From: Streptomyces erythrochromogenes
GTDB lineage: Bacteria > Actinomycetota > Actinomycetes > Streptomycetales > Streptomycetaceae
Direction: 5' to 3'
Assembly (NCBI RefSeq): GCF_036170895.1
Contig: NZ_CP108036.1
Coordinates: 7,971,501 to 8,035,500, forward strand
DNA: 64,000 bases
Position 1 is the first letter of the stretch, and each line of letters starts with the position of its first letter. The notes under the pieces were generated by a model. That model made no database searches and was not told the origin of the DNA. It saw nothing but the letters and a program-made list of their open reading frames with translations. Shown here in pieces: positions 8,445 to 17,263 of the stretch. A program made the position numbers and the translations under genes.

Positions 8445-10955
8445 CTACCTGCGGGCGTCGACCACCGCGAGGAGCTTGCCGCTGGTCGGGCTGCGGTCCA
8501 GCGACGCGCCGTCGACGGCCTCCACGACCAGGTCCAGCAGCCGCTCCGCGACCGCCGACCGGAGCTCCGGGTAGCCGGCGAGGAAGACCTCCCGCAGCCG
8601 CTCCGGATCCGTCGCCCCCGTGCGTTCCACCCGTACGGTCAGCCGTTCGCACGCGTCCGTGACGTCGAGCCGGACCTGCAGCTCGCCGCGGTGGCCGCCG
8701 CCCTCCCCGGCCAGGTCCAGGAAACGGCGGTGGTTGAGGAAGTACGTCGCCACCCGCATCACGTCGCCCGTGCGGCCCCGCAGTTCGAAGCGGGGCGCGT
8801 ACCGACCGCACGGACAGCGGCCCGGGACCTCCCGGCCGAGGTCGCCGATCACGTACCGGCCCAGCTGCTGGCCGCGCCGGGCATGCGTGGTGAAGACCAG
8901 CCGGCCCGTCTCGCCCGGCGCCGCCGGCCGGTCCTCGGCCAGGTCCAGGATCTCCATGGTGTGCAGGTCGGCGTGCAGGTGGTGGACGCCGCCGGTGCTC
9001 TCGGTGCACTGGTAGCCCAGCGGCCCGAGGTCGGTGCTGCCGTAGGTGATCGAGCGGATCACCTCGATGCCGAAGGTGTCCTTCAGGGTGCGCTGCTGCT
9101 CCGGCGTGAAGTGCTCGCCACCGTAGAAGACCTTGCGCAGACCGCCGTAGGCCCGCAGCGCGTCCGCCTCCGCGTGCAGCAGCTGCCACAGATAGGAGGG
9201 CATCCCGAACAGCGTGTCGGCCCCGTGGTCGATGAGCGCCTGGGCCGTCGCCCGGTGGTCGGGGCCGGCCGACAGCGGCAGCTGCACCCCGCCGAGGCGT
9301 TCCAGCACGGAGAAGAAGCTGATGAAGCTGCCGTACATGGCGCCGCAGTAGAAGAGGTTGGCGGTGCGGTCCCCGACCGGGTCGTAGCCGGCCGCGAGCA
9401 GGCCGCGGGCCGCCGCGTGCATCTGGGTGTCGTAGTCGTCGTAGCTGAAGATCGACAGCGCGGGCGCTCCGGTGCTGCCGCCACTGCGGAAGTACAGCTC
9501 GGCATCGGCGCGCGCCACCCGCCGGGCCGGTTCCTGCACGTCCTCCTTGCCGAGCAGCGGGCCCGCGGGCGGCGGCAGGACGACGGGCCGGGCCAGGTCG
9601 TCCAGGCAGGCGGTGGTGGCGAAGAGGGCCGGGTCTGCCTGGACGGCGACGCGGCGGCTGTAGCGCTGGAGGGCGTACACGCCGTCGTGCGGCTCGCCCG
9701 CGTAGCTCTCCAGCATGGCGCCGATCGGCGTCACACGGGTGACGCCCGCGGCCAGGGCGGTGCGGGAGAGCTCGGCGATGTCGGTCCGGCTGCCCGCGAG
9801 GCCCGCCGTCTGCAGGTAGCGGCGCATCGGGCGCAGGGTGGCGATCATCCGCTTGCGCGGCAGCGGCTTGACCCAGACGCTGCGGTGCAGCGGCGAGGCG
9901 GTGAGCGGGGACCGGGTGTCGGCCATGACCCGCCACGAGCCGTCCGGCGCGGCGAACACCCGGGTGAGACCGAGGTGTTCCTCCAGCCGGGCCATCAGCT
10001 CGGTGGTGGTCAGCTCGGCGGCCTCGGCCGGGTCCGGATCGGCCGTCGACGCGGCGCCCACCGCCGGCGGCCGGGCCGCGAGCACGGCCGCGAAGCGCTC
10101 GGCGAAGGCGAACACCTCGCCCTCGTCCTCGGTGTCGAGGTAGACCACCTGGGGGCTGGAGCAGGCCTGCTGCTCGTGCAGGCACACGTCGTCCGCGAGG
10201 GCGCCGAGCGTCACGGCGTCCGACCAGGCGTCACTCGTCAGGTAGGCGAAGGAGATCCGGTGCCCCCACTCCACCAGCCGGCAACCGGCCGGCACGTGGG
10301 CCGCCACACCTTCCACGGCGCCCTCCCCGCCCCACACGGCCACGGCGTCCGCGGGCGCGCACATGAGGCGCAGCCACTCCTGCCGGGACGACGGGAACCG
10401 CAGCACGACGATCCGCGCGGCCAGCGCGCCACTGGGGTCCAGGGCCGCCAGCTCGGCCATCAGGTGCTGGGTGAGCAGCGTGTCGGCACTGCTGGTCTTG
10501 AGGACGTTGACGTTGCCGGCGAGCAGGCCCTCGACGATGCTCAGCGGTGCCACCGTCGACGCGTTGCCCGGGGCGATGTGGGCGACCAGGCCCACGGGCG
10601 CCCACGCCTCGTAGACCGTCTCGCGCGGATCCGCCCGGTTCAGCCGGCCGGGAGCCGTGTCGCCCAGTTCCCGGCGCAGCTTGCGGGTCAGCTCACGCCG
10701 ACCGAGGAGGGCGCCGAGCTCGGCCAGGACCGCCGGGTCCTCGCCCTCCGGCAGATGCGCGGCGAGCCGGCCGTGCACCGCGTGGTCCGGGTCGCACAGC
10801 GCGGCGGAGAGGGCGTCGCAGGCGGCCAGCACGGTCTCGGTGTCCAGTTCCGTCGCCAGCGCGGCCTCGACGGCGGCCGGCAGCTCGGCGAGGCGGCGCC
10901 CGGCCTCCTCGTCGCCGACGAAGGAGCCCTGCCAGTAGTGGTGGTGCACGCTCAT
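8445..10955 (-). CDS. LuxC-type acyl reductase fused to PaaK/LuxE-like AMP ligase
   Basis: 836 residues; ATG at 10955, two bases after the upstream LuxE-like stop (TGA CC ATG). Residues about 1-430 match the long-chain acyl reductase LuxC (PF05893): APGNASTVAPLSIVEGLL, VNVLKTSSADTLL, and EQQACSSPQ with Cys265 as the likely acyl-accepting cysteine. Residues about 480-836 are a phenylacetate-CoA-ligase-like adenylating domain: P-loop FRSGGSTGAP, YGSTDLGPLGYQC and ending SPTSGKLLAVVD. LuxC proteins take an acyl group from LuxE and reduce it to an aldehyde with NADPH. The fusion could let one chain activate and reduce a substrate. Normal LuxC is about 480 residues and unfused. No luciferase gene is nearby. 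Confidence 0.85.
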   Translation of the reverse strand: MSVHHHYWQGSFVGDEEAGRRLAELPAAVEAALATELDTETVLAACDALSAALCDPDHAVHGRLAAHLPEGEDPAVLAELGALLGRRELTRKLRRELGDTAPGRLNRADPRETVYEAWAPVGLVAHIAPGNASTVAPLSIVEGLLAGNVNVLKTSSADTLLTQHLMAELAALDPSGALAARIVVLRFPSSRQEWLRLMCAPADAVAVWGGEGAVEGVAAHVPAGCRLVEWGHRISFAYLTSDAWSDAVTLGALADDVCLHEQQACSSPQVVYLDTEDEGEVFAFAERFAAVLAARPPAVGAASTADPDPAEAAELTTTELMARLEEHLGLTRVFAAPDGSWRVMADTRSPLTASPLHRSVWVKPLPRKRMIATLRPMRRYLQTAGLAGSRTDIAELSRTALAAGVTRVTPIGAMLESYAGEPHDGVYALQRYSRRVAVQADPALFATTACLDDLARPVVLPPPAGPLLGKEDVQEPARRVARADAELYFRSGGSTGAPALSIFSYDDYDTQMHAAARGLLAAGYDPVGDRTANLFYCGAMYGSFISFFSVLERLGGVQLPLSAGPDHRATAQALIDHGADTLFGMPSYLWQLLHAEADALRAYGGLRKVFYGGEHFTPEQQRTLKDTFGIEVIRSITYGSTDLGPLGYQCTESTGGVHHLHADLHTMEILDLAEDRPAAPGETGRLVFTTHARRGQQLGRYVIGDLGREVPGRCPCGRYAPRFELRGRTGDVMRVATYFLNHRRFLDLAGEGGGHRGELQVRLDVTDACERLTVRVERTGATDPERLREVFLAGYPELRSAVAERLLDLVVEAVDGASLDRSPTSGKLLAVVDARR

Positions 10956-10957
10956 GG

Positions 10958-12115
10958 TCACGCCATTCCCTTCATCAGTTCCGCCGCGGCCACGGCGCAG
11001 CTCCGGTTGCGGCTCACCCCGGCACGGCCGTGCACGGTGAACCAGGGGGTCTCCAGTTCGCACCCGCACGCCTCGCCCGGCTGCAGGGAGGCGAGGTCGC
11101 CCATGACCACGCTCTGCGCCGGCACCGAGGTGATGTACGGCGACACGAGGTGCAGGTAGCCCCGCTCCCCGTACGGCAGGGGCTCCAGGTCCCGGGTGGA
11201 GCGGATCGTCACCCGGGACCAGACGGGGGCGTGCAGCCGGTGGTGGTCGCACTCGATGTAGGGGATGCAGTGCTCCACCGACCCGAAGGTGTCCCGGATC
11301 CGCTCGCCCGGAATGCCGAGCTGCTCGGTGACGCGCGCGTACAGCTCCTCCTTCTCGATGCGCCGGTCGGCGTGGCCCTTCCAGCCGCCGCCGAGGACGA
11401 CGAGCGAGCCCTCGGGCAGGCGCAGCGGCGCCATCCCCATGGCCCGCATCCGCTCCAGGGTGAAGAAGAGGAAGGCGGGGAAGCCGAGGATGCGGACCGG
11501 GGCGTCCTCCCCCTCGAAGCGGCGCAGCGCGGCGATGCAGCCGAAGGGGTCGAACTCGTGGTCGCCGCCGGTGTTGCGCAGCGCGTACTCGACGCTGCGG
11601 GCCGGCGCGAAGTCGCACAGGTAGTTGTCGGTGAAGGCGGTGCCCAGGTTCAGCGACGGGGCGGGCTCATAGCTGTACAGGAGGTAGTTGACCTCCTGGT
11701 CCGGGGTGATCCAGCCGTTGCGCTCGAAGATCCGGGCGACCATGCGCTGCGCGGAGCGGATGGTCCAGTGGTCGAAGAACATCTGCGACTTCTGGCCGGT
11801 CGTGCCGGAGGAGGTCAGGTGCAGCTCGACGTCCTCGCGGGGTATCGAGAGCACCTCGTGGCGCTTGAAGAAGTTCGCGTGGACGAGCGGCGTACGGTAC
11901 GGCTCCGCCGGGGGAGTGGCCTCGTACAGGGAGCGGAAGAACGCGGAGCGTTCGGTGTGCCAGGCGTTGGTCTCCGCCATGGCGGCGGCGAACAGCTCGT
12001 CCACCGCGGGCCCGTGGGCGTAGGGGTCGGTCAGGTCGCACAGCTGTTGGACGTGTGGCAGGAGGGCCGGGTCGGGTACGGCCACCGGCGCGAGATGGGG
12101 GTTCATGCGGTTCAT
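10958..12115 (-). CDS. LuxE-type acyl-protein synthetase
   Basis: 385 residues; the ATG at 12115 overlaps the GNAT stop (ATGA) and has CGAGGT upstream. It shows the LuxE family (PF04443) layout: the P-loop LTSSGTTGQKSQ near 115, YSYEPAPSLNLGTAF, and a C-terminal SRNRSC with Cys373, which corresponds to the cysteine near the end of LuxE that carries the acyl group. LuxE activates a fatty acid as acyl-AMP, loads it on this cysteine and passes it to LuxC. Full length compared with the usual 370-380 residues. The directly downstream LuxC-like fusion is its expected partner. The acid substrate is unknown. Confidence 0.85.
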   Translation of the reverse strand: MNRMNPHLAPVAVPDPALLPHVQQLCDLTDPYAHGPAVDELFAAAMAETNAWHTERSAFFRSLYEATPPAEPYRTPLVHANFFKRHEVLSIPREDVELHLTSSGTTGQKSQMFFDHWTIRSAQRMVARIFERNGWITPDQEVNYLLYSYEPAPSLNLGTAFTDNYLCDFAPARSVEYALRNTGGDHEFDPFGCIAALRRFEGEDAPVRILGFPAFLFFTLERMRAMGMAPLRLPEGSLVVLGGGWKGHADRRIEKEELYARVTEQLGIPGERIRDTFGSVEHCIPYIECDHHRLHAPVWSRVTIRSTRDLEPLPYGERGYLHLVSPYITSVPAQSVVMGDLASLQPGEACGCELETPWFTVHGRAGVSRNRSCAVAAAELMKGMA

Positions 12116-13257
12116 GGGGCAACCTCGGATGGTGTGGGCAGGTGCGCCGACGCCCAGGCCGACGCGTAGCAGTCCAGATAGGGCTGGAGGGGCGGTTCGA
12201 CGGCGACGCCGCGGAAGTCGATCCGCTCGCTGGAGCGGGACAGGACGGCGTAGTCGTGGAAGCCGTCGCCGTCCGCGCGCATCGCCGGGTAGAGGGCTCC
12301 GGCGACGAACCCCTGGGCCAGGAAGGCGGAGAGGGCCTCCTGGTGGGCGAGCGGCACCAGCGCCTCCACGTAGCCGGCGCCCGCGCGGGCCAGGGCGCGG
12401 GTGACGGGTTCGAGGTGGGCGGCCGCGGCCGCCGGGTCGGGGTGGGCGGTCAGCAGGGAGCAGTACCCGCCGGCGCGGTTGAGGTAGGCGTACACCTCGA
12501 ACCGGCCGTCCTCGGGAGTGAGCAGCACGTTCGGGGTGTGCAGCGGGTAGAACCAGCCCTCCGCGCCCGGGAACCGCTCGCGGAAGCGGCGGCGTACGAA
12601 CGCCGGCGCCTCGATCATCTCCAGCTGCTCCACGGCCCCTCGCGGCGCTGGCGCCGGCAGCGGGCCGGCCGCGGCGCGCACCTGCGGGTAGCCGATGCCG
12701 AGGGCTTCCCCGGCCGTGCGCAGCAACGGCAGCAGCACGGCGGGCACTTCGGTGACGGGCACCCGGCGGTCGAGCACCCCGGGGGAGTGACGCGCGTAGA
12801 GCGCGAGGCTCTCGCGGCTGCGGAGATCCACGGCGTTGGGCAGGATGCCCAGCGGACGGAAGCCGTTGCGGGCGACGACCCGCTGCGGACCGGAGCCGAC
12901 GGTGCGGACGGTCGCGTACACCGAGTCCAGCCGGCCCGTGTCCAGCATCTCGGCGCAGAGCGCCTCGGTCAGGGTGGCGGCCAGACCGGCCGAGCGGTGC
13001 TCGGGATGCACGGCGATGCCCTCCAGCCGGGCGATCCGGCTGCCGGCCTCGCCGTGGATGGCGGCGGACGCGGCCAGGGCCCCGGTGGCGGCGCAGCGGG
13101 CGACGAGCCACAGGGAGTGCGGGTCCGCCATGAGCAGGGCCATCTCGGCCGGGTCGGTGCCGAGCGCCACGGGGTAGTGCGGTCCGTAGACCGCGTAGTA
13201 GAGCTGGCGCAGTTCGGCGATGTCCGCGGCGGTGGCCGCGGTGATGACGGGGTTCAC
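12112..13257 (-). CDS. two-domain GNAT acetyltransferase-like protein
   Basis: 381 residues; GTG at 13257 overlaps the upstream stop (GTGA). The N-terminal half has the GNAT acetyl-CoA loop EGIAVHPEHRSAGLAATL near residue 75-95 and DSVYATVRTVGSG. The C-terminal half (about 215-370) looks like a second, degenerate GNAT-type fold without a clear P-loop (WFYPLHTPNVLL, YLNRAGGYCSLL, ALVPLAHQEALSAFL). Proteins of this layout acylate amines with acyl-CoA or use aminoacyl donors. Its place inside the coupled operon suggests it modifies the product, for instance acylating an amine derived from the aldehyde; that is inference. Confidence 0.75.
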   Translation of the reverse strand: MNPVITAATAADIAELRQLYYAVYGPHYPVALGTDPAEMALLMADPHSLWLVARCAATGALAASAAIHGEAGSRIARLEGIAVHPEHRSAGLAATLTEALCAEMLDTGRLDSVYATVRTVGSGPQRVVARNGFRPLGILPNAVDLRSRESLALYARHSPGVLDRRVPVTEVPAVLLPLLRTAGEALGIGYPQVRAAAGPLPAPAPRGAVEQLEMIEAPAFVRRRFRERFPGAEGWFYPLHTPNVLLTPEDGRFEVYAYLNRAGGYCSLLTAHPDPAAAAAHLEPVTRALARAGAGYVEALVPLAHQEALSAFLAQGFVAGALYPAMRADGDGFHDYAVLSRSSERIDFRGVAVEPPLQPYLDCYASAWASAHLPTPSEVAP

Positions 13258-14540
13258 CGGGCGCCCCCGACGGCTTCCGGCTCCACCGAGGGCGCGGGTG
13301 CGGGCGTACCGGACCCCAGCAGGGCCAGCGCGCAGGCGGCGGGCAGCAGGCCGACACCCTGCACCAGGCACAGCGCCTGCGGGGAGAGCAGGTCGCCCGC
13401 GGAGCCGAACACCAGGGACGCCACCGGCAGCGAGGCGCCCAGGACGGCCTGCATCACGGCGAAGAAGCCGGGCTTGTCGGCGGTGGGCACCAGCCTCTGG
13501 AAGAGGGCCACGAACCGGACGCTGACCGCCCCGGCACACCAGCCGGCCACCGCCAGACAGCCCGCGATGACCAGGCGGTGGGCGAACAGGCCGGGCAGCG
13601 CCAGAGCGAGGGCCATCAGCCCCAGGCACCAGGCGCCGGCGACCGTGGGCCGCCCGGGAACGCGCGTGCCGGTGAAGGCGCCGACGAGGGCGCCCGCGCC
13701 CAGCGATGCCTCCAGCAGGGCGACCGTGCCGCCACCGCCGTGCAGGACCGAACGGGTGTAGAGCGGGATGACGACGAACACGGCGGCGGTGAAGAGGTTC
13801 GCCGCGGTGAAGCAGACCAGGATCCGCCGCACGTAGGGCAGTTCGCCGAGGATGCGGCGCAGCGGGCGCTGCGCAGGCGGCGCGTCCGAGCCGGCCGCGG
13901 ACGACGCCGCGTTGCGGAAGCGGGCGCTCGTGACGAGGAGGGCGGCGCCGGCGTAGGCGGCCGCGCAGCCCGCGGCGAGTCCCGCCACACCGGCCCGGTC
14001 GACCGTCAGTGCGCCGAGCAGCGCGCCGCCGAGGCCCGCCAGGGACTGGGTGGACAGCTCGAAGCCGGTCGCCGTCTCGATGTCGGCGTCGTCGACCAGC
14101 TCGGGCACCGAGGTGGTCAGGCAGGGGTCGAAGAACGCCTGGCAGGTGGCCAGGGCCAGAGCGGCGGCGTACACCCAGGCGAGCGGCGGTCCGCCGCCCT
14201 GCGCCCATACCGCGAGGAGGCCGGCGGTCGCCGCGGCCAGGCCGGCGGCGGTCCGCAGCACCGAACGGTGGGCGAACCCGGCCACCGTCCGGGCCACCAC
14301 GGGAGCCAGCACCACGGCGGGCAGCGTGCACAGGGCCATGAACAGCCCGGAGGCCAGACCGCGGGAGCCCTGCACGGCGTAGGCGACGATCCACCAGGAC
14401 ACGCCGACCTGGAACATGCGCACGGCGGCTTGGGTGAGGACCTGGCCCAACCACACGGCGGCGAAGGCGCGGTTGCGCAGGATCAGCGGGCTGCGCCGGC
14501 CCGGGGGAGCGGCCGCGGGGGTGCTGGGGGCGGCGGTCAT
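13254..14540 (-). CDS. MFS exporter of the LuxC/LuxE-type operon
   Basis: 428 residues; ATG at 14540 overlaps the stop of the upstream ligase (ATGA), and its own stop overlaps the GNAT start (GTGA). It starts with a cytosolic Pro/Ala tail, then NRAFAAVWLGQVLTQ opening helix 1, and has about 12 hydrophobic segments; the layout resembles MFS_3-type drug exporters such as enterobactin/EntS or macrolide pumps. It most likely exports the product of the operon or gives self-protection. Substrate unknown. Confidence 0.8.
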   Translation of the reverse strand: MTAAPSTPAAAPPGRRSPLILRNRAFAAVWLGQVLTQAAVRMFQVGVSWWIVAYAVQGSRGLASGLFMALCTLPAVVLAPVVARTVAGFAHRSVLRTAAGLAAATAGLLAVWAQGGGPPLAWVYAAALALATCQAFFDPCLTTSVPELVDDADIETATGFELSTQSLAGLGGALLGALTVDRAGVAGLAAGCAAAYAGAALLVTSARFRNAASSAAGSDAPPAQRPLRRILGELPYVRRILVCFTAANLFTAAVFVVIPLYTRSVLHGGGGTVALLEASLGAGALVGAFTGTRVPGRPTVAGAWCLGLMALALALPGLFAHRLVIAGCLAVAGWCAGAVSVRFVALFQRLVPTADKPGFFAVMQAVLGASLPVASLVFGSAGDLLSPQALCLVQGVGLLPAACALALLGSGTPAPAPSVEPEAVGGAR

Positions 14541-15826
14541 GCCGTCGGCCTCTCGTCGAGGACCCGGACGAGCTTGCCCGAGCGCGGGTTGACGGCGAGG
14601 TCGCGGTGGCGCGCCCACTCCACGGACAGCGGGTGCACGAACCCGGCACGCACGCTGTCGGGATACAGCGGCCGTACGCTCTCCAGCTCCGCGACGACGG
14701 CCCGCGCGAGGGACTCCCGCCGATCCGCTTCCCGGCGATCCGGGTCGTGTTCGTCCCCGGGGGCGGTCGCCAGCCGCAGGACGAGCCCGTCGCGGCCCTC
14801 CCAGCGCCGGACGACGAGCTGCATGCCGACGACCTGCCCGGCGGTGTCGGCCGCGGCCACGGCGTCCTGGGCGTCCTGCGTGTAGAGGGACACGGGTCCG
14901 ACGCGTACGCCCTCCTCGGCGCGGCCGAGGATCCGGAAGTGCCCGGGTCCGGTGCCGGTCCATTCGGCCCGGTCGCCGGCGGGGTAGCGGATGATCGGCA
15001 TCAGGCGGCGGAACAGGCTCGTGACGACGACCCGGCCGGGCCGGCCCGGCTCGGTGACGGGCTCGTCCGTGGAGTCGTCGAGGATCTCGATGAGGGAGTA
15101 CGGGGTGAAGGCCCGGTGCACCCGCGCGTCGGCGCCCGGCACGGGCCGGCCGAGCAAGCCGGCGTCCACGCTGGCGTAGCCGACGGAGCGGACCTCGGCG
15201 CCGGGGAACGCGGCCGCCAGCAGACGCCGTTGGTCGTCGAAGAGCGCCTCGCCGCCGAAGAGGAGCAGCTCGACGGAATCGAGCCGGACGCCGGACCCGA
15301 CGACCTGTTCGGCGAGCCGGCACAGGGTGGTGGGCGTACCGGCGAGCACCTGCGCGGCGAGATCGCGCAGCGTGGGGATCGTCGACTCCAGCGGGGCGCC
15401 GCCGCCGATGGGCAGGCGGACGTTGTCCACGGGCGCGTGGGCGAGCGAGTCGAGGACGAACAGGAAGCTGGCGTACAGCTCCCCGGCGTAGAAGAGGTCG
15501 GCGACGCGGTGTCCCGGGCGCAGTCCCGTGTCCACGAGGCCCTGCCCGAAGGAGGTGACGAAGGTGCGCCACTCGTCCCGGGTGTAGACGGAGAACTTGG
15601 GGGATCCGGTGGTGCCGCCGGTCTTGTAGACCGTGGCCTCGCTGAGCGGGCCGGTCAGTACGCGGCTGTCGTGCAGGGTGTTGGCCGCCCAGAACGCCTG
15701 CTGGTCGACCACGGGAAGGTCGCTGAGACGGTCGGCGTGAGGCGGCAGGGATCCGTAGAGGTCCCGGTAGAAGGGCGAGTTGTGACGGGCGAAACGTATG
15801 AGGTCCGAGAGTTGCTGGGCGGACAT
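14537..15826 (-). CDS. stand-alone PaaK/coenzyme F390 synthetase-like AMP ligase
   Basis: About 429 residues from the ATG at 15826 (MSAQQLSDLIRFARHN). An in-frame GTG at 15976 would add about 50 Pro-rich residues without homology and without a ribosome site, so I prefer the inner start. Motifs are FYRDLYG at the N terminus typical of PaaK-like ligases, the P-loop YKTGGTTGSPK near 90, ELLLFGGEALF, and a final RSGKLVRVLDE. The family forms acyl- or aryl-adenylates and usually thioesters. It heads a run of five coupled genes and probably activates a carboxylic building block. Its similarity in design to the C-terminal part of the downstream fusion suggests the two act on different acids or in sequence. 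Confidence 0.8.
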   Translation of the reverse strand: MSAQQLSDLIRFARHNSPFYRDLYGSLPPHADRLSDLPVVDQQAFWAANTLHDSRVLTGPLSEATVYKTGGTTGSPKFSVYTRDEWRTFVTSFGQGLVDTGLRPGHRVADLFYAGELYASFLFVLDSLAHAPVDNVRLPIGGGAPLESTIPTLRDLAAQVLAGTPTTLCRLAEQVVGSGVRLDSVELLLFGGEALFDDQRRLLAAAFPGAEVRSVGYASVDAGLLGRPVPGADARVHRAFTPYSLIEILDDSTDEPVTEPGRPGRVVVTSLFRRLMPIIRYPAGDRAEWTGTGPGHFRILGRAEEGVRVGPVSLYTQDAQDAVAAADTAGQVVGMQLVVRRWEGRDGLVLRLATAPGDEHDPDRREADRRESLARAVVAELESVRPLYPDSVRAGFVHPLSVEWARHRDLAVNPRSGKLVRVLDERPTA

Positions 15827-16074
15827 GGGCCTTTGCCTAGGTGACGGAAGTGGGACGGGAGCCACGGTGGGGCACGGCGAGAGCAAGGACTCGCCTGCCG
15901 CATCGACCGGTGCGAGCGGGGGACCCCCCGGCGCCCCCGCCTCCTCGACGCACGTCGAAAGCTGACGTGCAGTCACGATGATGAAACATCAGTGCGCAAG
16001 TCACCAAATTGAGCGAAGATTCCAGGCCATTGTGGCAACATTCAACAATTCTTGCGGCACGGGCCCGTGTTCCA
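15827..16074. promoter_or_regulatory. promoter region upstream of the LuxC/LuxE-type operon
   Basis: About 250 bases between the PucR regulator stop and the ligase start. The part at about 15970-16060 is clearly richer in A/T than its surroundings (for example AACATTCAACAATTCTTG near 16036), which is unusual here and fits a promoter/operator for the minus-strand operon. No defined palindrome was recognised. Confidence 0.5.
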
Positions 16075-17154
16075 TCAGTCGTCCAGCAGCCGCCACGCGG
16101 TGAGGGCGAGCCCCGCCCGCATCAGGCCGGCGGGCCGGGTCAGTTCGATGCCCAGGGTCTTCGTGATCTGTTCCAGCCTGCGGGCGACGCTGCTGTGGTG
16201 CAGGTGGAGGCGGTCGGCGGCCCTGCGCAGGGAGCCGGTGGCGCAGAAGGCGTCCAGCGTCTCCAGGTCCTCCGGGTTGCGGGCCATGCGGGCGATCGCG
16301 GCCACGTCGCCGTTGGCGCGTGCGGCGTCCTCGGGTATCTCGGCCAGAAGGGCCAGGGCCCCCAGGTCGTCGTAGCGGACGACCGGTTGGCGCGCGGATG
16401 TGAAGCGGAGGGCGGTCAGGGCCTCCCGCCAGGACCGGGCGGGATCGTCGCAGGCGCCGATGCCGGCGCGGACGTCCGCGGGGAGGCGGTCGGGGAGCCG
16501 GCCCAGGGGGATGGCCGTGGCCGTGGCCGGGGCGATGGCGGTGGCCAGGACGACGCCGACGCCGGCGAGCGGAGCCGCCTTCACCGGGCGGCGGCCCGGG
16601 CAGAGCAGCCCGGCGGCCCGGTCCAGCGGAAGCTCCGACCGTACGGCGGCGACACGGACCGGCAGGTCGGCGGCGAAGCCGAGCAGTCGCAGCGCCCGGG
16701 CCCGGCCCGCCTCGTCGCAGTCGGAGCTGACGACCAACTCCACGAGGGCGGGGTCGGCCATGGTCGTGCGGGCCGGGCCGTACCGTTCGACGACCGCCGC
16801 GACGGCGATGGCCAGTCGGTCCAGCAGGACCTCGTCGAGCGGGTTGGGCGGGCCGGGGCGCTCCAGCCAGACCGTACCGATCTCCTCCTCGTCGAGGGTG
16901 ATGGGCGCGGCGGTGGACGCGGACGCCGGCGGGGGCGGGGCGGGCGCGTCGGCGCCGTCGGGCGAGGCGCGGACCACCCGCCCCGTGCCGTGCAGCCGGA
17001 CCCCGGCCACGCACTCGGCCAGGCCTGCCGAGGACCTGGCCAGCGCGGCCAGATCCACCCGCCGGCGCATCAGCGTGTCGTAGAACGCGACGACGCGGAT
17101 CGCGCCTTCCGCGTGTGCGTCCAGTTGCGACAGCCGTGCGGCGAGTGCCTCCAT
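16075..17154 (-). CDS. PucR-family transcriptional regulator (C-terminal HTH_30)
   Basis: 359 residues from ATG 17154. The last about 60 residues are the PucR/CdaR-type helix-turn-helix: ETLDAFCATGSLRRAADRLHLHHSSVARRLEQITKTLGI. The middle is a weak GGDEF-like/PAS-like sensory part usual in the family. PucR proteins activate catabolic or biosynthetic operons in response to a metabolite. It lies just upstream of, and in the same direction as, the five-gene LuxC/LuxE-type operon, so it is the probable pathway regulator. There is no clear ribosome site at the chosen start. Confidence 0.85.
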   Translation of the reverse strand: MEALAARLSQLDAHAEGAIRVVAFYDTLMRRRVDLAALARSSAGLAECVAGVRLHGTGRVVRASPDGADAPAPPPPASASTAAPITLDEEEIGTVWLERPGPPNPLDEVLLDRLAIAVAAVVERYGPARTTMADPALVELVVSSDCDEAGRARALRLLGFAADLPVRVAAVRSELPLDRAAGLLCPGRRPVKAAPLAGVGVVLATAIAPATATAIPLGRLPDRLPADVRAGIGACDDPARSWREALTALRFTSARQPVVRYDDLGALALLAEIPEDAARANGDVAAIARMARNPEDLETLDAFCATGSLRRAADRLHLHHSSVARRLEQITKTLGIELTRPAGLMRAGLALTAWRLLDD

Positions 17155-17263
17155 GCCTGGAGGATAGGTCGCCCGGACCGCGCGGGCGGGGCGCCGATCG
17201 GCGCGCGGTCGGGGCGGAACGGGCGACGGACGGCGGGTGGTGGTGGCCTGCCGTGGGTTGTCG

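Noticed and set aside
8691..11159. 822-codon plus-strand open frame opposite the LuxC/LuxE-type genes
   Set aside because: It is the antisense shadow of real genes in high-GC DNA; composition is Arg/Gly/His-rich, and no domain is seen.
8445..15826. Bioluminescence (lux) operon
   Set aside because: LuxE- and LuxC-type proteins are present but there is no luxA, luxB or luxD-like gene, and an exporter, a GNAT and extra ligases are present, so light emission is not supported.
15827..15976. 50-residue N-terminal extension of the PaaK-like ligase from GTG 15976
   Set aside because: No ribosome site and Pro-rich sequence unlike the family; the AT-rich DNA just upstream fits a promoter better. Kept only as an alternative start.
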